Below, one piece after another: positions 1 to 7,314 of a stretch of DNA of 34,282 nucleotides (positions are counted from its first letter, which is position 1; every line of letters begins with the position of its first letter). Origin of the DNA: Clostridiales bacterium (GTDB taxonomy: Bacteria; Bacillota; Clostridia; Lachnospirales; WQUN01); the NCBI GenBank assembly GCA_031270945.1, contig JAISWZ010000209.1:1-34282 (forward strand), written 5' to 3'. The position numbers and the translations under genes are program-made. Under the pieces are notes generated by a model, which did not search any database, was not told where the DNA came from, and saw nothing but the letters and a program-made list of their open reading frames with translations.

Positions 1-1
1 A

Positions 2-294
2 AATTCACAGAGGAAGAAGATATATAAGCGCTACATAATTGCATGTTTGGATCATGATTGCGCCCGCGCTAGAAATTTGCTTGCCAGAAAAAAGTTCCAG
101 GAGATCCTGGATCAAAAAAACGGCATACCCATTAAGAGCATATCCCAAAATTCCGAATGGCACCGGAAAAATCCTGGCGAAGGCTTCAACTAGTTTGCTC
201 GGGCTTCTGCGAGCAAACATCCGGATTTTTCCGGTGCCTCGGATATAATTTTGGGATATGCTCTAAGTTCCTGATGGGGGATATATCGCGCTAA
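2..294 (+). pseudogene. 3' end of an unidentified gene, tail interrupted by palindromic element
   Basis: A reading frame is open from the left window edge and now stops at TAG 191-193. Its first 44 codons look like ordinary protein (for example KRYIIACLDHDCARAR), but from codon 45 it reads into the mobile element at 136-263. If the element and one copy of its TAA target duplication are removed, the frame continues as IPIKFLMGDISR and stops at TAA 292-294, exactly at the hairpin at 290-337. The element therefore replaced about the last 8-9 residues with about 18 element-encoded ones. The 5' part of the gene lies outside the window and I do not recognise the family. Protein may still be made, with an altered C-terminus. 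That the frame is real is inferred from the in-frame restoration and the adjacent hairpin. Confidence 0.5.
136..263. mobile_element. Palindromic MITE-like element, copy 1 (128 bp)
   Basis: Begins GAGCATATCCC and ends GGGATATGCTC, flanked by TAA on both sides (133-135 and 264-266). Inner arms CACCGGAAAAATCC and GGATTTTTCCGGTG pair perfectly. It is about 28 bp longer than the other copies because the loop carries extra sequence, itself able to form a hairpin (TTTGCTCG with CGAGCAAA). It encodes no protein. Confidence 0.85.
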
Positions 295-337
295 AACATG
301 CGTAAAAAGCGCAAGCTCTTTTCACGCATGTTTTAGC
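290..337 (+). terminator. Hairpin closing the left-edge gene
   Basis: Arms GCTAAAACATGCGT and ACGCATGTTTTAGC are perfectly complementary (14 bp), with a further partly paired A-rich/T-rich inner section around GCAA. The restored stop codon of the left-edge gene lies inside the 5' arm. No clear T-run follows, so this may be a transcript-end hairpin rather than a classical intrinsic terminator. Confidence 0.5.
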
Positions 338-711
338 TGAAGTTAGCTTATAATAGGATAAAGCACTTGATTGCCGTTACCGAAAGGGTTTTGAGATGGA
401 TTTATTCCCAAAAGGGTTTTGAAATGCAACTTTTGCTAAAACTTTATAATTAACAAAACTTGCATGATGCAAACCGGGTTATCACGGCATAATGCGCAGA
501 TGATTATATAGGACGTCATAGCCGGTCGCATTAGCTTGATTCTTGCGAGACACTCTCGCGTGTTTTCCCTGAAAGGGTTTTGAAACATAGGTCTTTTTTC
601 CTGAAAGACAAAGAGCTCTGCCAATTGGCAGAGCTCTTTTGCGCACCAGGCCCTTCCAGCGATTCACTCCATCTTTAGCTACTGGGGCAGCGAGAAACAT
701 AAAAAAATGTA
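338..711. other. Gene-free stretch with short repeats and hairpins
   Basis: I see no credible gene here. It holds three copies of a 16-mer close to GAAAGGGTTTTGARAY (382-397, 410-425, 571-586), a small hairpin GCGAGA/TCTCGC at 545-559, and the strong palindrome listed separately at 610-639. The small ORFs in this stretch look like chance. Confidence 0.5.
610..639. terminator. Perfect 30-bp palindrome, bidirectional terminator candidate
   Basis: The arm AAAGAGCTCTGCCAA is followed directly by its exact reverse complement, giving a 15-bp perfect inverted repeat with an A-run on one side and a T-run on the other, so it could act on either strand. It isolates the downstream promoter at 712 from upstream transcription. 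Confidence 0.6.
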
Positions 712-740
712 TTGACAAACTGTCAAGCCAGGTGTATCCT
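712..740 (+). promoter_or_regulatory. Sigma70-type promoter with overlapping inverted repeat
   Basis: TTGACA (712-717), 17 bp, TATCCT (735-740): a near-consensus housekeeping promoter. The -35 box is one arm of the inverted repeat TTGACA-AAC-TGTCAA (712-726), a good operator candidate for the GntR-family product encoded just downstream. Direct repeats GAATAGCTCA at 742-751 and 766-775, 24 bp apart, lie around the expected transcript start and could be a second protein-binding site. Confidence 0.65.
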
Positions 741-823
741 TGAATAGCTCAGTAAATGTTTCAGAGAATAGCTCAAGAAAAACTTAGCCAAAGCAAAATC
801 CATAACACAACGGGGTGCGCGGG

Positions 824-1408
824 ATGAGAGACAACCAAACCGAGAAAGTCTATAGCGGCATCAAAAGGGATATTGCCAATGGAGTCATAGACCTAAACGA
901 GTTTATCATCGAGCAGGCGGTTGCTGACGCCTACGCGGTGAGCAAAGGGACCGCAGCTGAGGCGCTGCATAGGCTCTGCATGGAGGGGGAACTTATCAGC
1001 TATCCTCGCAAAGGATACCTGGTGAAGGTGTATAACGACATAGAGCATACCCAGATTCAGCGGTTGCGCTATACCGTGGAATGCCTTGGCATTCGGATTT
1101 TGATCGACGAGAAATCTGACGAGGAACTGCAAGCTCTAAAAGCTCTGCTAGATTCCCCTGCGGACCGCTCTGTCTATTTCACCGACAACGCCCGATTTCA
1201 TCTAACGTTGGCTGAAAGCACAGGGGACAAGTTTATCCTTCATTCCCTTTCATACCTCGTTGGGGCCATGACGCACACTTTGCGCTATAACAGCGTAGTC
1301 AACCTTCCTGAAGCAAACCTCCTCTGCCATGAAGCGATCATTGAAGGCATCCTGGCCCGGGACTATGAAAAAGCGGCAAAGTCGCTAAAAGAGGATATGC
1401 AGCTGTAG
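824..1408 (+). CDS. GntR-family (FCD-like) transcriptional regulator
   Basis: About 194 aa from ATG 824. The ATG is preceded by a GGGG run about 8 bases upstream; GTG 815 is an alternative start in the same frame adding three residues. Residues 1-70 form a winged helix-turn-helix of GntR type, with recognition segment VSKGTAAEALHRL and wing LISYPRKGYLV. The rest is a helical effector domain with the FCD-like pattern of spaced histidines (FHLTLAESTGD, then CHEAI). FCD regulators usually bind small acids, often through a metal, and repress a neighbouring operon. It sits 52 bp upstream of the peptide transporter genes on the same strand, behind a promoter with an overlapping inverted repeat, so autoregulation and control of the operon are likely. 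The effector is unknown. Confidence 0.8.
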   Translation: MRDNQTEKVYSGIKRDIANGVIDLNEFIIEQAVADAYAVSKGTAAEALHRLCMEGELISYPRKGYLVKVYNDIEHTQIQRLRYTVECLGIRILIDEKSDEELQALKALLDSPADRSVYFTDNARFHLTLAESTGDKFILHSLSYLVGAMTHTLRYNSVVNLPEANLLCHEAIIEGILARDYEKAAKSLKEDMQL

Positions 1409-1460
1409 CTGCCCGGAAACGAGAGGTTTTTGCAAACCCAAAACAAACAAGGAGGAACTT

Positions 1461-3206
1461 ATGCGAAAATATCTAGCCATTTTGTTGATCGCATTACTGT
1501 CTGCAACCATGTTTACAGGTTGCGGAAGCGGAGCGGCGCCGACTGCGGCGCCAGCCGAAGCATCAGAAGCAGCCCCTGCGGCTAACGAAGCAGCTCCTGC
1601 GGCCAACGAAGAAGCCCCTGCTGCTATCGAAGAAGCCCCTGCGGCCATAAAAGAAGAAAATGTTTTCAAGTCCCTGAAAATTGGGATAGCGTATGACCCC
1701 TCAACTCTAGATCCCGGCAACATAGACATTGACAGCGCGTCAGATGTGGCGATAATAATGTACGACTCGCTGCTTCGAGATAACAGTGGCCAAGCGGAAG
1801 CCGGAGCTGCTGCCTCCTGGTCTAAAAGCGATGACAATACGCAGTGGACGTTTACTCTGCGTGACGGCCTTGTCTATTCCGATGGTTCTCCGATCACATC
1901 CGAGGATTTTGCCTACGGCATAAGGCGCGTTCTCGATCCTGAGCTGGGCTTCAGCAACGCTTCAGGCTTTCTCTTTATAAAAGGCGCAACCGAGTACTAC
2001 AACGGGGAAGGCTCAATAGACGATGTGGCGATTGAAACCCCGGATGCCAAGACTTTAGTCATTACATACACTCAGCCTACGTTTGAGACAGAGTTTACGT
2101 CTTACGTCTACACGCCTGTAAGCAAAGCCTTGTCTGAAGCCCAGGGCCAAGCGTATGGCACAGCCCCTGACAAGCTCCTTTCCAATGGCCCATTCAAGCT
2201 CACCGCGTGGGTGCCAGACGCCTCTTTGACTTTGGTGAAAAATGAAAGCTACTGGGCGGCAGATCAGATCAAGGTCTCGCAGATAGATTTTGTCGTAGGC
2301 GCGGCCACAAGCGATACCGCTGTTGACATGATCCTTGCTGGGGACATCCAGCTTTCATCGTTTACGAACATGAATCAGATCACGGCTCTCACTGACGAAG
2401 GATTCGCGTCCAAGTCAATAACTACGTCTTACCGTTGCATGAATACAAACAACGCTGGCTCATCTGAAGAGATGAAGCCGTTCATGTCAAATGTCAACTT
2501 TCGCAAGGCGCTAAACCTGGCCATCAATAGGGAACAGCTTTCAGCTTCTGTCTTGACTACTGACATGCCAGCCTACCGCCTTGTCGCTCCGTCAGAAATG
2601 GGATACAGCAAGGCATTTGTCGAAGAGTACCCCTACCAGGCCTGGCCTACCCAAAGCAGCGATGAAGCCAAGGCATACCTGGACAAGGCTCTTGAAGAGC
2701 TTGGAAAGACCATTGCGGACGTTCCTCCGCTGGTTCTTCTTTGCTTTGAATCAGAGTCCTCTGTCACAGTCCTTTCTGCAGTGCAGGACATGATACTTAA
2801 AAACCTGGGCCTTCCGTCAACGATTTCTTCTCAGACCATCCAAAACATGATCAGCATGGCTTATGGCGGACAATATGACCTCTGGTACGGAGGCAACGAA
2901 GTTGCTGTTCCGGACTTTCTCGTGAGCCTGGGCTTTGACTATACCACTGAATACCATAATGCCACGCCGGGCTTGCGCGGCTACACCAATCCTGAATATG
3001 ACGCTCTCTACAAGGACTGCGCGTCCCAGATGGACTACAAAGCCAGAAAAGACAAACTATTTGAAGTCGAAAAGTTCTTTTGCGAAAACGTGCTAAACAT
3101 TGTTACGGGATGGACATCCACGTACTATGTCTCGTCTCCTGAAGTCGTGGGAGTGCAGTTTAGGGCTGACGGAAGCCCTGACTACTCGCGCGCGGACCTG
3201 AATTAA
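1461..3206 (+). CDS. Peptide ABC transporter substrate-binding lipoprotein (family 5)
   Basis: 581 aa, start fixed by AAGGAGGAACTT immediately before the ATG. A lipoprotein signal peptide ends in the lipobox FTGC (Cys21), so the mature protein should be lipid-anchored outside the membrane. Residues 24-65 are a low-complexity Ala/Pro/Glu linker built of repeats such as EEAPAAI. The remainder matches the SBP_bac_5 (OppA/DppA) fold, starting with the typical segment YDPSTLDPGN, and its length fits the family. It captures oligopeptides or related ligands and hands them to the permease pair encoded next. It is the first transporter gene after the GntR regulator, and a hairpin right after its stop may raise its transcript level over the permeases. 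The ligand cannot be read from the sequence. Confidence 0.92.
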   Translation: MRKYLAILLIALLSATMFTGCGSGAAPTAAPAEASEAAPAANEAAPAANEEAPAAIEEAPAAIKEENVFKSLKIGIAYDPSTLDPGNIDIDSASDVAIIMYDSLLRDNSGQAEAGAAASWSKSDDNTQWTFTLRDGLVYSDGSPITSEDFAYGIRRVLDPELGFSNASGFLFIKGATEYYNGEGSIDDVAIETPDAKTLVITYTQPTFETEFTSYVYTPVSKALSEAQGQAYGTAPDKLLSNGPFKLTAWVPDASLTLVKNESYWAADQIKVSQIDFVVGAATSDTAVDMILAGDIQLSSFTNMNQITALTDEGFASKSITTSYRCMNTNNAGSSEEMKPFMSNVNFRKALNLAINREQLSASVLTTDMPAYRLVAPSEMGYSKAFVEEYPYQAWPTQSSDEAKAYLDKALEELGKTIADVPPLVLLCFESESSVTVLSAVQDMILKNLGLPSTISSQTIQNMISMAYGGQYDLWYGGNEVAVPDFLVSLGFDYTTEYHNATPGLRGYTNPEYDALYKDCASQMDYKARKDKLFEVEKFFCENVLNIVTGWTSTYYVSSPEVVGVQFRADGSPDYSRADLN

Positions 3207-3216
3207 TTAATTTTGC

Positions 3217-3250
3217 GAGCGGCTGGCAAAGCCGGCCGCTCTATTTTTAT
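3217..3250 (+). terminator. Intercistronic attenuator hairpin after the binding-protein gene
   Basis: GAGCGGCTGGC and GCCGGCCGCTC form an 11-bp stem with one G-T pair and an AAA loop, followed by TATTTTTAT. It looks like a leaky intrinsic terminator between binding protein and permease, a common way to make more binding protein than membrane parts. Confidence 0.65.
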
Positions 3251-3288
3251 CGCTTGCAAAGGCGGGAAGGCAGGAAGGCGGGAATGAA

Positions 3289-4203
3289 ATGGTTAAGTAC
3301 ATCCTCAAGCGTGTCGCAATATCTATCGGCACAGTGTTCATCTTGGCAACTGTGACATTTTTCCTTGTGAAGCTGCTGCCTGGCGACCCGTTCCAGAATC
3401 CCACAATACCAGCGCAAATCCAGGAAAAGCAGAGAGCTTACTATGGCTTGGACAAGCCGGTTGCAGAGCAGTACTTCATATACATGGGAAACCTGCTTAA
3501 GGGAGATTTGGGCTATTCGCTGAAAAAGACAGGGCATACGGTATCGGACATTATTGGGATGTCCTTTCCCGTGTCAGCGACGCTTGGCATAACCTCCCTA
3601 ATTTTTAGCGTTAGCATAGGGCTGCTCTTTGGAACGCTCTGCGCCCAGTTCAAGAACAAATGGCCAGACTATCTGCTGATGATTGTTGCAGTGCTAGGCA
3701 TCGCTTTGCCGTCCATGGTAATAGGCCCTATCCTGCGAAACCTCTTGGGCGTAAAGCTTGGAATATTGCCAGCGACAGGCTGGGAAAAGCCGTCAAGCGC
3801 CATAATGCCAGCGTTTGTCCTGGGGCTTGGCGTCATAGCGGGAAACACAAGAGCCATGCGGGCCAGCATGCTTAGCGTGATAACACAGGATTATGTCACA
3901 ACAGCAAGAGCGAAAGGATTGAGCCCAATGCAAGTGGTAATGCGGCACCAGTTCAAGAACTCCCTGGTGCCAATACTTACAAGCCTAGGCCCGCAAATCG
4001 CAAGCACCCTCACGGGCTCCTTTGTTGTTGAGACCATTTTTCGCATACCCGGCATGGGCAAGTACTTCGTTGACTCCATCAGCAACCTGGATTACACAAT
4101 GATCATGGGGCTTACCATATTCTTTGGAAGCTTCCTTGTGCTCATGAACCTGCTGGTGGACATCGCGTACGCCTTTGTGGATCCGCGAATACGGTTTGCA
4201 TGA
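3289..4203 (+). CDS. Peptide ABC transporter permease (DppB/OppB type)
   Basis: 304 aa. The N-terminus KYILKRVAISIGTVFILA followed by FFLVKLLPGDPF is the signature start of DppB/OppB permeases. About six membrane segments are visible. The cytoplasmic EAA loop that contacts the ATPases is at about residues 202-222 (DYVTTARAKGLSP). It forms the inner-membrane channel with the DppC-type protein encoded next. The last codons (VDPRIRFA) are the usual C-terminus, and the sequence around the stop codon has been duplicated in tandem (see the repeat at 4174-4279), without harming this gene. Confidence 0.93.
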   Translation: MVKYILKRVAISIGTVFILATVTFFLVKLLPGDPFQNPTIPAQIQEKQRAYYGLDKPVAEQYFIYMGNLLKGDLGYSLKKTGHTVSDIIGMSFPVSATLGITSLIFSVSIGLLFGTLCAQFKNKWPDYLLMIVAVLGIALPSMVIGPILRNLLGVKLGILPATGWEKPSSAIMPAFVLGLGVIAGNTRAMRASMLSVITQDYVTTARAKGLSPMQVVMRHQFKNSLVPILTSLGPQIASTLTGSFVVETIFRIPGMGKYFVDSISNLDYTMIMGLTIFFGSFLVLMNLLVDIAYAFVDPRIRFA

Positions 4204-4279
4204 ATGCAACGAAATCTTATGATCATTTTGTGGATCCGCGAATACGGTTTGCGTGAGTGCAACGAAATCTAACGATCAT
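4174..4279 (+). repeat. 53-bp tandem duplication spanning the permease stop codon
   Basis: Units 4174-4226 and 4227-4279 start TTTGTGGATCCGCGAATACG and end GATCAT, with only a few differences. The first contains the permease's final codons and stop; the second is a non-coding echo of them ahead of the next gene's ribosome site. Confidence 0.9.
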
Positions 4280-4292
4280 AGGGAGGATCCCC

Positions 4293-5210
4293 GTGGACGA
4301 CGCAAGAGAGAATGACTTCGAGCCGCTGGGCGAATCCCGCCCTGACGCCGAGTTGATACTTAAAAGGCAGACCACATACCTAGGAGATGTCTGGAGATCA
4401 TTTTGCAAAAACAAAGCGGCGCTTGCAAGCCTTTTCGCCATGGCCGCGCTTGTCGCCTTTGTTGTTTTCGGGCCTATGATGCGCCCGTTTGACTACTTTT
4501 CCAATGACTACTCAGCCATAAACATGCCTCCTGACAGAATTCACTGGTTTGGCACCGACACCCTCGGCAGAGACCTCTGGGAGCGCGTCTGGGTTGGAGG
4601 GCGGGTCTCTCTTCTCATCGCCATTCTTGGAACTATAATACCGGAGTTCATAGGGGTCGCGATTGGCGGATTGTCAGGCTACATAGGCGGAAAGCTGGAT
4701 ATGCTGATCATGCGGACGGTGGACATCCTGATGGGAATCCCGTCTTTGATCTATCTCATACTTCTGATGCTGGTCATGGGAAGCGGCAACATATTGACAA
4801 TGATCATCTCAGTGTCCATAACCAGCTGGATGGGATCAGCCAGAAGCACCAGAGGCCTGGTTCTTCAGATCAAAAACCGCGACTTTGTCACAGCCTCAGA
4901 AACGCTTGGCGCATCGCCTTTTTGGGTCATTTTCAGGCACCTGATCCCAAATACCATGGGGATGAGAGTCGTAAGCATAACCATAGGAATTCCTGGGGTC
5001 ATATTTTATGAGGCGTTTCTCAGCTATATAGGGCTTGGCGTAACACCTCCAAACCCATCCTGGGGGCAGCTGATAAAAGCCGCCGCAGAGCAGTTCAGGT
5101 ACTATCCATACCAATTTGTTGTCCCTTGCATATTCATAGGGCTTTCCATGCTGTGCTTCAATCTTATTGGAGACGGCCTGCGCGACGCGCTGGATCCGAA
5201 GCTAAGATAA
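4293..5210 (+). CDS. Peptide ABC transporter permease (DppC/OppC type)
   Basis: 305 aa from GTG 4293, chosen because GGGAGG lies 7 bases upstream; an earlier in-frame GTG at 4257 falls in the duplicated 53-bp repeat and has no ribosome site. The protein has the DppC architecture: a short cytoplasmic N-terminus, a first membrane helix near residues 47-65, a periplasmic/extracellular loop with HWFGTDTLGRDLW, then five more helices with the EAA loop at about residues 196-216 (DFVTASETLGASP). It ends DGLRDALDPKLR, as expected for a full-length member. It pairs with the DppB-type permease encoded upstream and with the two ATPases encoded downstream. Confidence 0.93.
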   Translation: MDDARENDFEPLGESRPDAELILKRQTTYLGDVWRSFCKNKAALASLFAMAALVAFVVFGPMMRPFDYFSNDYSAINMPPDRIHWFGTDTLGRDLWERVWVGGRVSLLIAILGTIIPEFIGVAIGGLSGYIGGKLDMLIMRTVDILMGIPSLIYLILLMLVMGSGNILTMIISVSITSWMGSARSTRGLVLQIKNRDFVTASETLGASPFWVIFRHLIPNTMGMRVVSITIGIPGVIFYEAFLSYIGLGVTPPNPSWGQLIKAAAEQFRYYPYQFVVPCIFIGLSMLCFNLIGDGLRDALDPKLR

Positions 5211-5239
5211 ATAAATAAATACTCCAACACAGGGGGTGG

Positions 5240-6196
5240 ATGATGCTTGAAGTGCGAGATTTGCGCGTGACGTTCAAGATGCAGGCGGATGAGGTGCAGG
5301 CTGTGCGCGGCGTAAGCTGGCACCTGGATGACCAAGAGACAATCGCCATTGTTGGTGAGTCCGGCTGCGGAAAGACAGCGTCCATTCAAACAGTTATGGG
5401 TCTTCACGCTGGAAGTCGCAATTGCGTCAAGTCAGGCGAGGCGATTTACAAAGGCGAAAACCTTTTGGAAAAGACCGAAAAAGAGATGCGGTCTGTGCAG
5501 GGAAAAGAGATGTCCATCATCTTTCAGGATCCGTTCACATACCTTAACCCTACAATGACAGTAGGCCGCCAGATAACCGAGGTCTATTGCAGGCACACGA
5601 AAGCGTCTAGATCCGAGGCGACCCAGAAGACTCTTGAGATCATGCGGATGATAAGCATGCCAACCCCTGAGCAAAGCCTGAAGTGCTACCCCCATCAGCT
5701 TTCTGGAGGGATGAGGCAGAGAGTTGTTATAGCCATGGCCCTTGTCTGCAAGCCGAAGATACTGTTCGCCGACGAGCCTACCACAGCGCTGGATGTCACC
5801 ATACAAGCCCAGATCATTGAGCTGATAAAAGACCTGAAGAAAAAGACGGCCATGTCCATAGCGCTTATAACCCATGACTTGGGGGTGGTTGCAAACATGG
5901 CCGACAGGGTTTATGTGATGTACGCGGGCAAGATAGTCGAGCATGGAACAGCAAGGGACATCTTCAAGGATCCCAGGCATCCGTATACAGCAGGGCTTCT
6001 TGGATCCGTGCCCAGGCTAGACATTCGCTCTTCCGGCAGCCTCTACTCAATACCTGGAACGCCTCCGGATCTGCTGGCGCCGCCACCTGGCTGCGCCTTT
6101 GCAGCCAGGTGCCCTAAGGCCATGAAGATTTGCGCCCGAAAAGAGCCTGGGTTCACCGAATTCGGAAATGGGCATAGATCGTCGTGCTGGCTTTGA
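5240..6196 (+). CDS. Peptide ABC transporter ATPase (DppD/OppD type)
   Basis: 318 aa, start ATG 5240 after GGGGGTGG (a second ATG follows at once). Walker A GESGCGKT is at 39-46, Q-loop Gln97, signature LSGGMRQ at 154-160, Walker B ILFADE at 174-179 and switch His212. The C-terminal oligopeptide-transporter extension carries the cysteine set CAFAARCP...C typical of DppD/OppD, a likely Fe-S or metal site. It powers the permease pair together with the DppF-type ATPase encoded immediately downstream. It lies 29 bp after the permease and is clearly co-transcribed. Confidence 0.95.
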   Translation: MMLEVRDLRVTFKMQADEVQAVRGVSWHLDDQETIAIVGESGCGKTASIQTVMGLHAGSRNCVKSGEAIYKGENLLEKTEKEMRSVQGKEMSIIFQDPFTYLNPTMTVGRQITEVYCRHTKASRSEATQKTLEIMRMISMPTPEQSLKCYPHQLSGGMRQRVVIAMALVCKPKILFADEPTTALDVTIQAQIIELIKDLKKKTAMSIALITHDLGVVANMADRVYVMYAGKIVEHGTARDIFKDPRHPYTAGLLGSVPRLDIRSSGSLYSIPGTPPDLLAPPPGCAFAARCPKAMKICARKEPGFTEFGNGHRSSCWL

Positions 6197-6207
6197 GGGA
6201 GGGGATC

Positions 6208-7161
6208 ATGGCTAAAGACTGCATAATAGAGCTGAAAGACCTTAAGACCTTCTTCAAGGTCAAGCAAGGCGCACTAAAGGCCGTAAACGGCGTAAGCCTT
6301 GCCATAAGAAAAGGCGAAACGCTGGGCCTTGTGGGAGAATCGGGGTGCGGAAAAAGCACCCTTGGCAAGACGATTATGGGCTTGCACAAGCCTGAGAGCG
6401 GCACTGTTGAGTTCATGGGAAAGGACATTTCAACCTTCAACAGGGCTCAAAAAAAGCAGTATAGATCCAAGGTTCAAATGATATTTCAGGATCCATACGC
6501 ATCGCTTGATCCGCTGATGGTCATATCTGACATCGTTTCAGAAGGGCTTCAAATACACGGGATGAAGTCAAAGAAGCAGAGGTACGAGAGATCCATTGAG
6601 CTTTTGGGAATGGTAGGGCTAAACCAAGGGCACGCGAACCGCTTTCCCCATGAGTTCTCTGGCGGGCAACGGCAGAGGATAGGAATAGCCAGGGCTTTGT
6701 CGCTAAACCCAGAGCTTGTCATTTGCGACGAGCCCATATCCGCTCTGGACGTTTCCATCCAAGCCCAGGTTGTGAACCTGCTTAAAGATCTTCAGCGGGA
6801 GATGGGCCTTTCATACCTTTTCATTTCGCACGATCTATCAATGGTGCGCCAGATATCGGATTACATAGCTGTCATGTATCTGGGCTCGATAGTGGAAACG
6901 GCGCCTGGCGACTGCTTGTATGAAAGCCATGCCCATCCATACACAAGCGCCTTGCTTTCCGCCATACCCATAGCCGATCCAGAAGTGGAGGCCGTAAGGC
7001 AGCGCATTCTCCTGGCGGGAGAAGTGGCCAGCCCGGTAGGGCTAGGAGACGAGTGCAGTTTTTGCAAGCGCTGTCCACGCGCTGCCGATGTCTGCAGAAA
7101 GTCAAAGCCGAAGCTGAGGGAAGTTGGGGCAGAGCATTTTGTGGCATGCCATAGGATATGA
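6208..7161 (+). CDS. Peptide ABC transporter ATPase (DppF/OppF type)
   Basis: 317 aa from ATG 6208, chosen over an upstream ATG at 6184 (inside the previous gene) because GAGGGAGGGG precedes 6208. Walker A GESGCGKS 43-50, signature FSGGQRQ 150-156, Walker B LVICDE 170-175, switch His208. The C-terminus has the cysteine cluster C283-C286-C289-C296 of this subfamily. It completes a five-gene peptide importer. It starts 11 bp after the DppD-type stop, so translational coupling is likely. Downstream lies an unusual A-rich spacer before the protease genes. Confidence 0.95.
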   Translation: MAKDCIIELKDLKTFFKVKQGALKAVNGVSLAIRKGETLGLVGESGCGKSTLGKTIMGLHKPESGTVEFMGKDISTFNRAQKKQYRSKVQMIFQDPYASLDPLMVISDIVSEGLQIHGMKSKKQRYERSIELLGMVGLNQGHANRFPHEFSGGQRQRIGIARALSLNPELVICDEPISALDVSIQAQVVNLLKDLQREMGLSYLFISHDLSMVRQISDYIAVMYLGSIVETAPGDCLYESHAHPYTSALLSAIPIADPEVEAVRQRILLAGEVASPVGLGDECSFCKRCPRAADVCRKSKPKLREVGAEHFVACHRI

Positions 7162-7285
7162 TTAAAGAAAATAAAAAATATAAAAATAAATAAAAATATA
7201 TAAAAATTAAATTAAAATAGAAAAACAAAAAAGACAAAAAAGCAAAAAAAGACAAAAAACCAAAACCAAAAACCAAAACCAAAAT
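7162..7285 (+). repeat. Extremely A-rich low-complexity spacer
   Basis: About 124 bp made almost only of A with scattered T, then C and G, grading from AAAATAT-like to GACAAAAA-like to ACCAAAACCAAA-like units. It looks like slippage-expanded sequence between the transporter and protease genes. No terminator hairpin is visible, so read-through is possible. The transcript would be unstructured and could act as an A-rich translation enhancer. Confidence 0.75.
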
Positions 7286-7314
7286 GGGGTGATGCTCTGG
7301 TTTCTGAAAAAGCA

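Noticed and set aside
1385..1837. 150-aa minus-strand ORF rich in Ala/Ser across the start of the peptide-binding-protein gene
   Set aside because: It is a shadow of the Ala/Pro/Glu repeat region of the real gene on the plus strand, with no ribosome site and no family resemblance.
5432..5980. 182-aa minus-strand ORF inside the DppD-type ATPase gene
   Set aside because: The plus strand encodes all ABC ATPase motifs here; the antisense frame is a by-product of codon bias.
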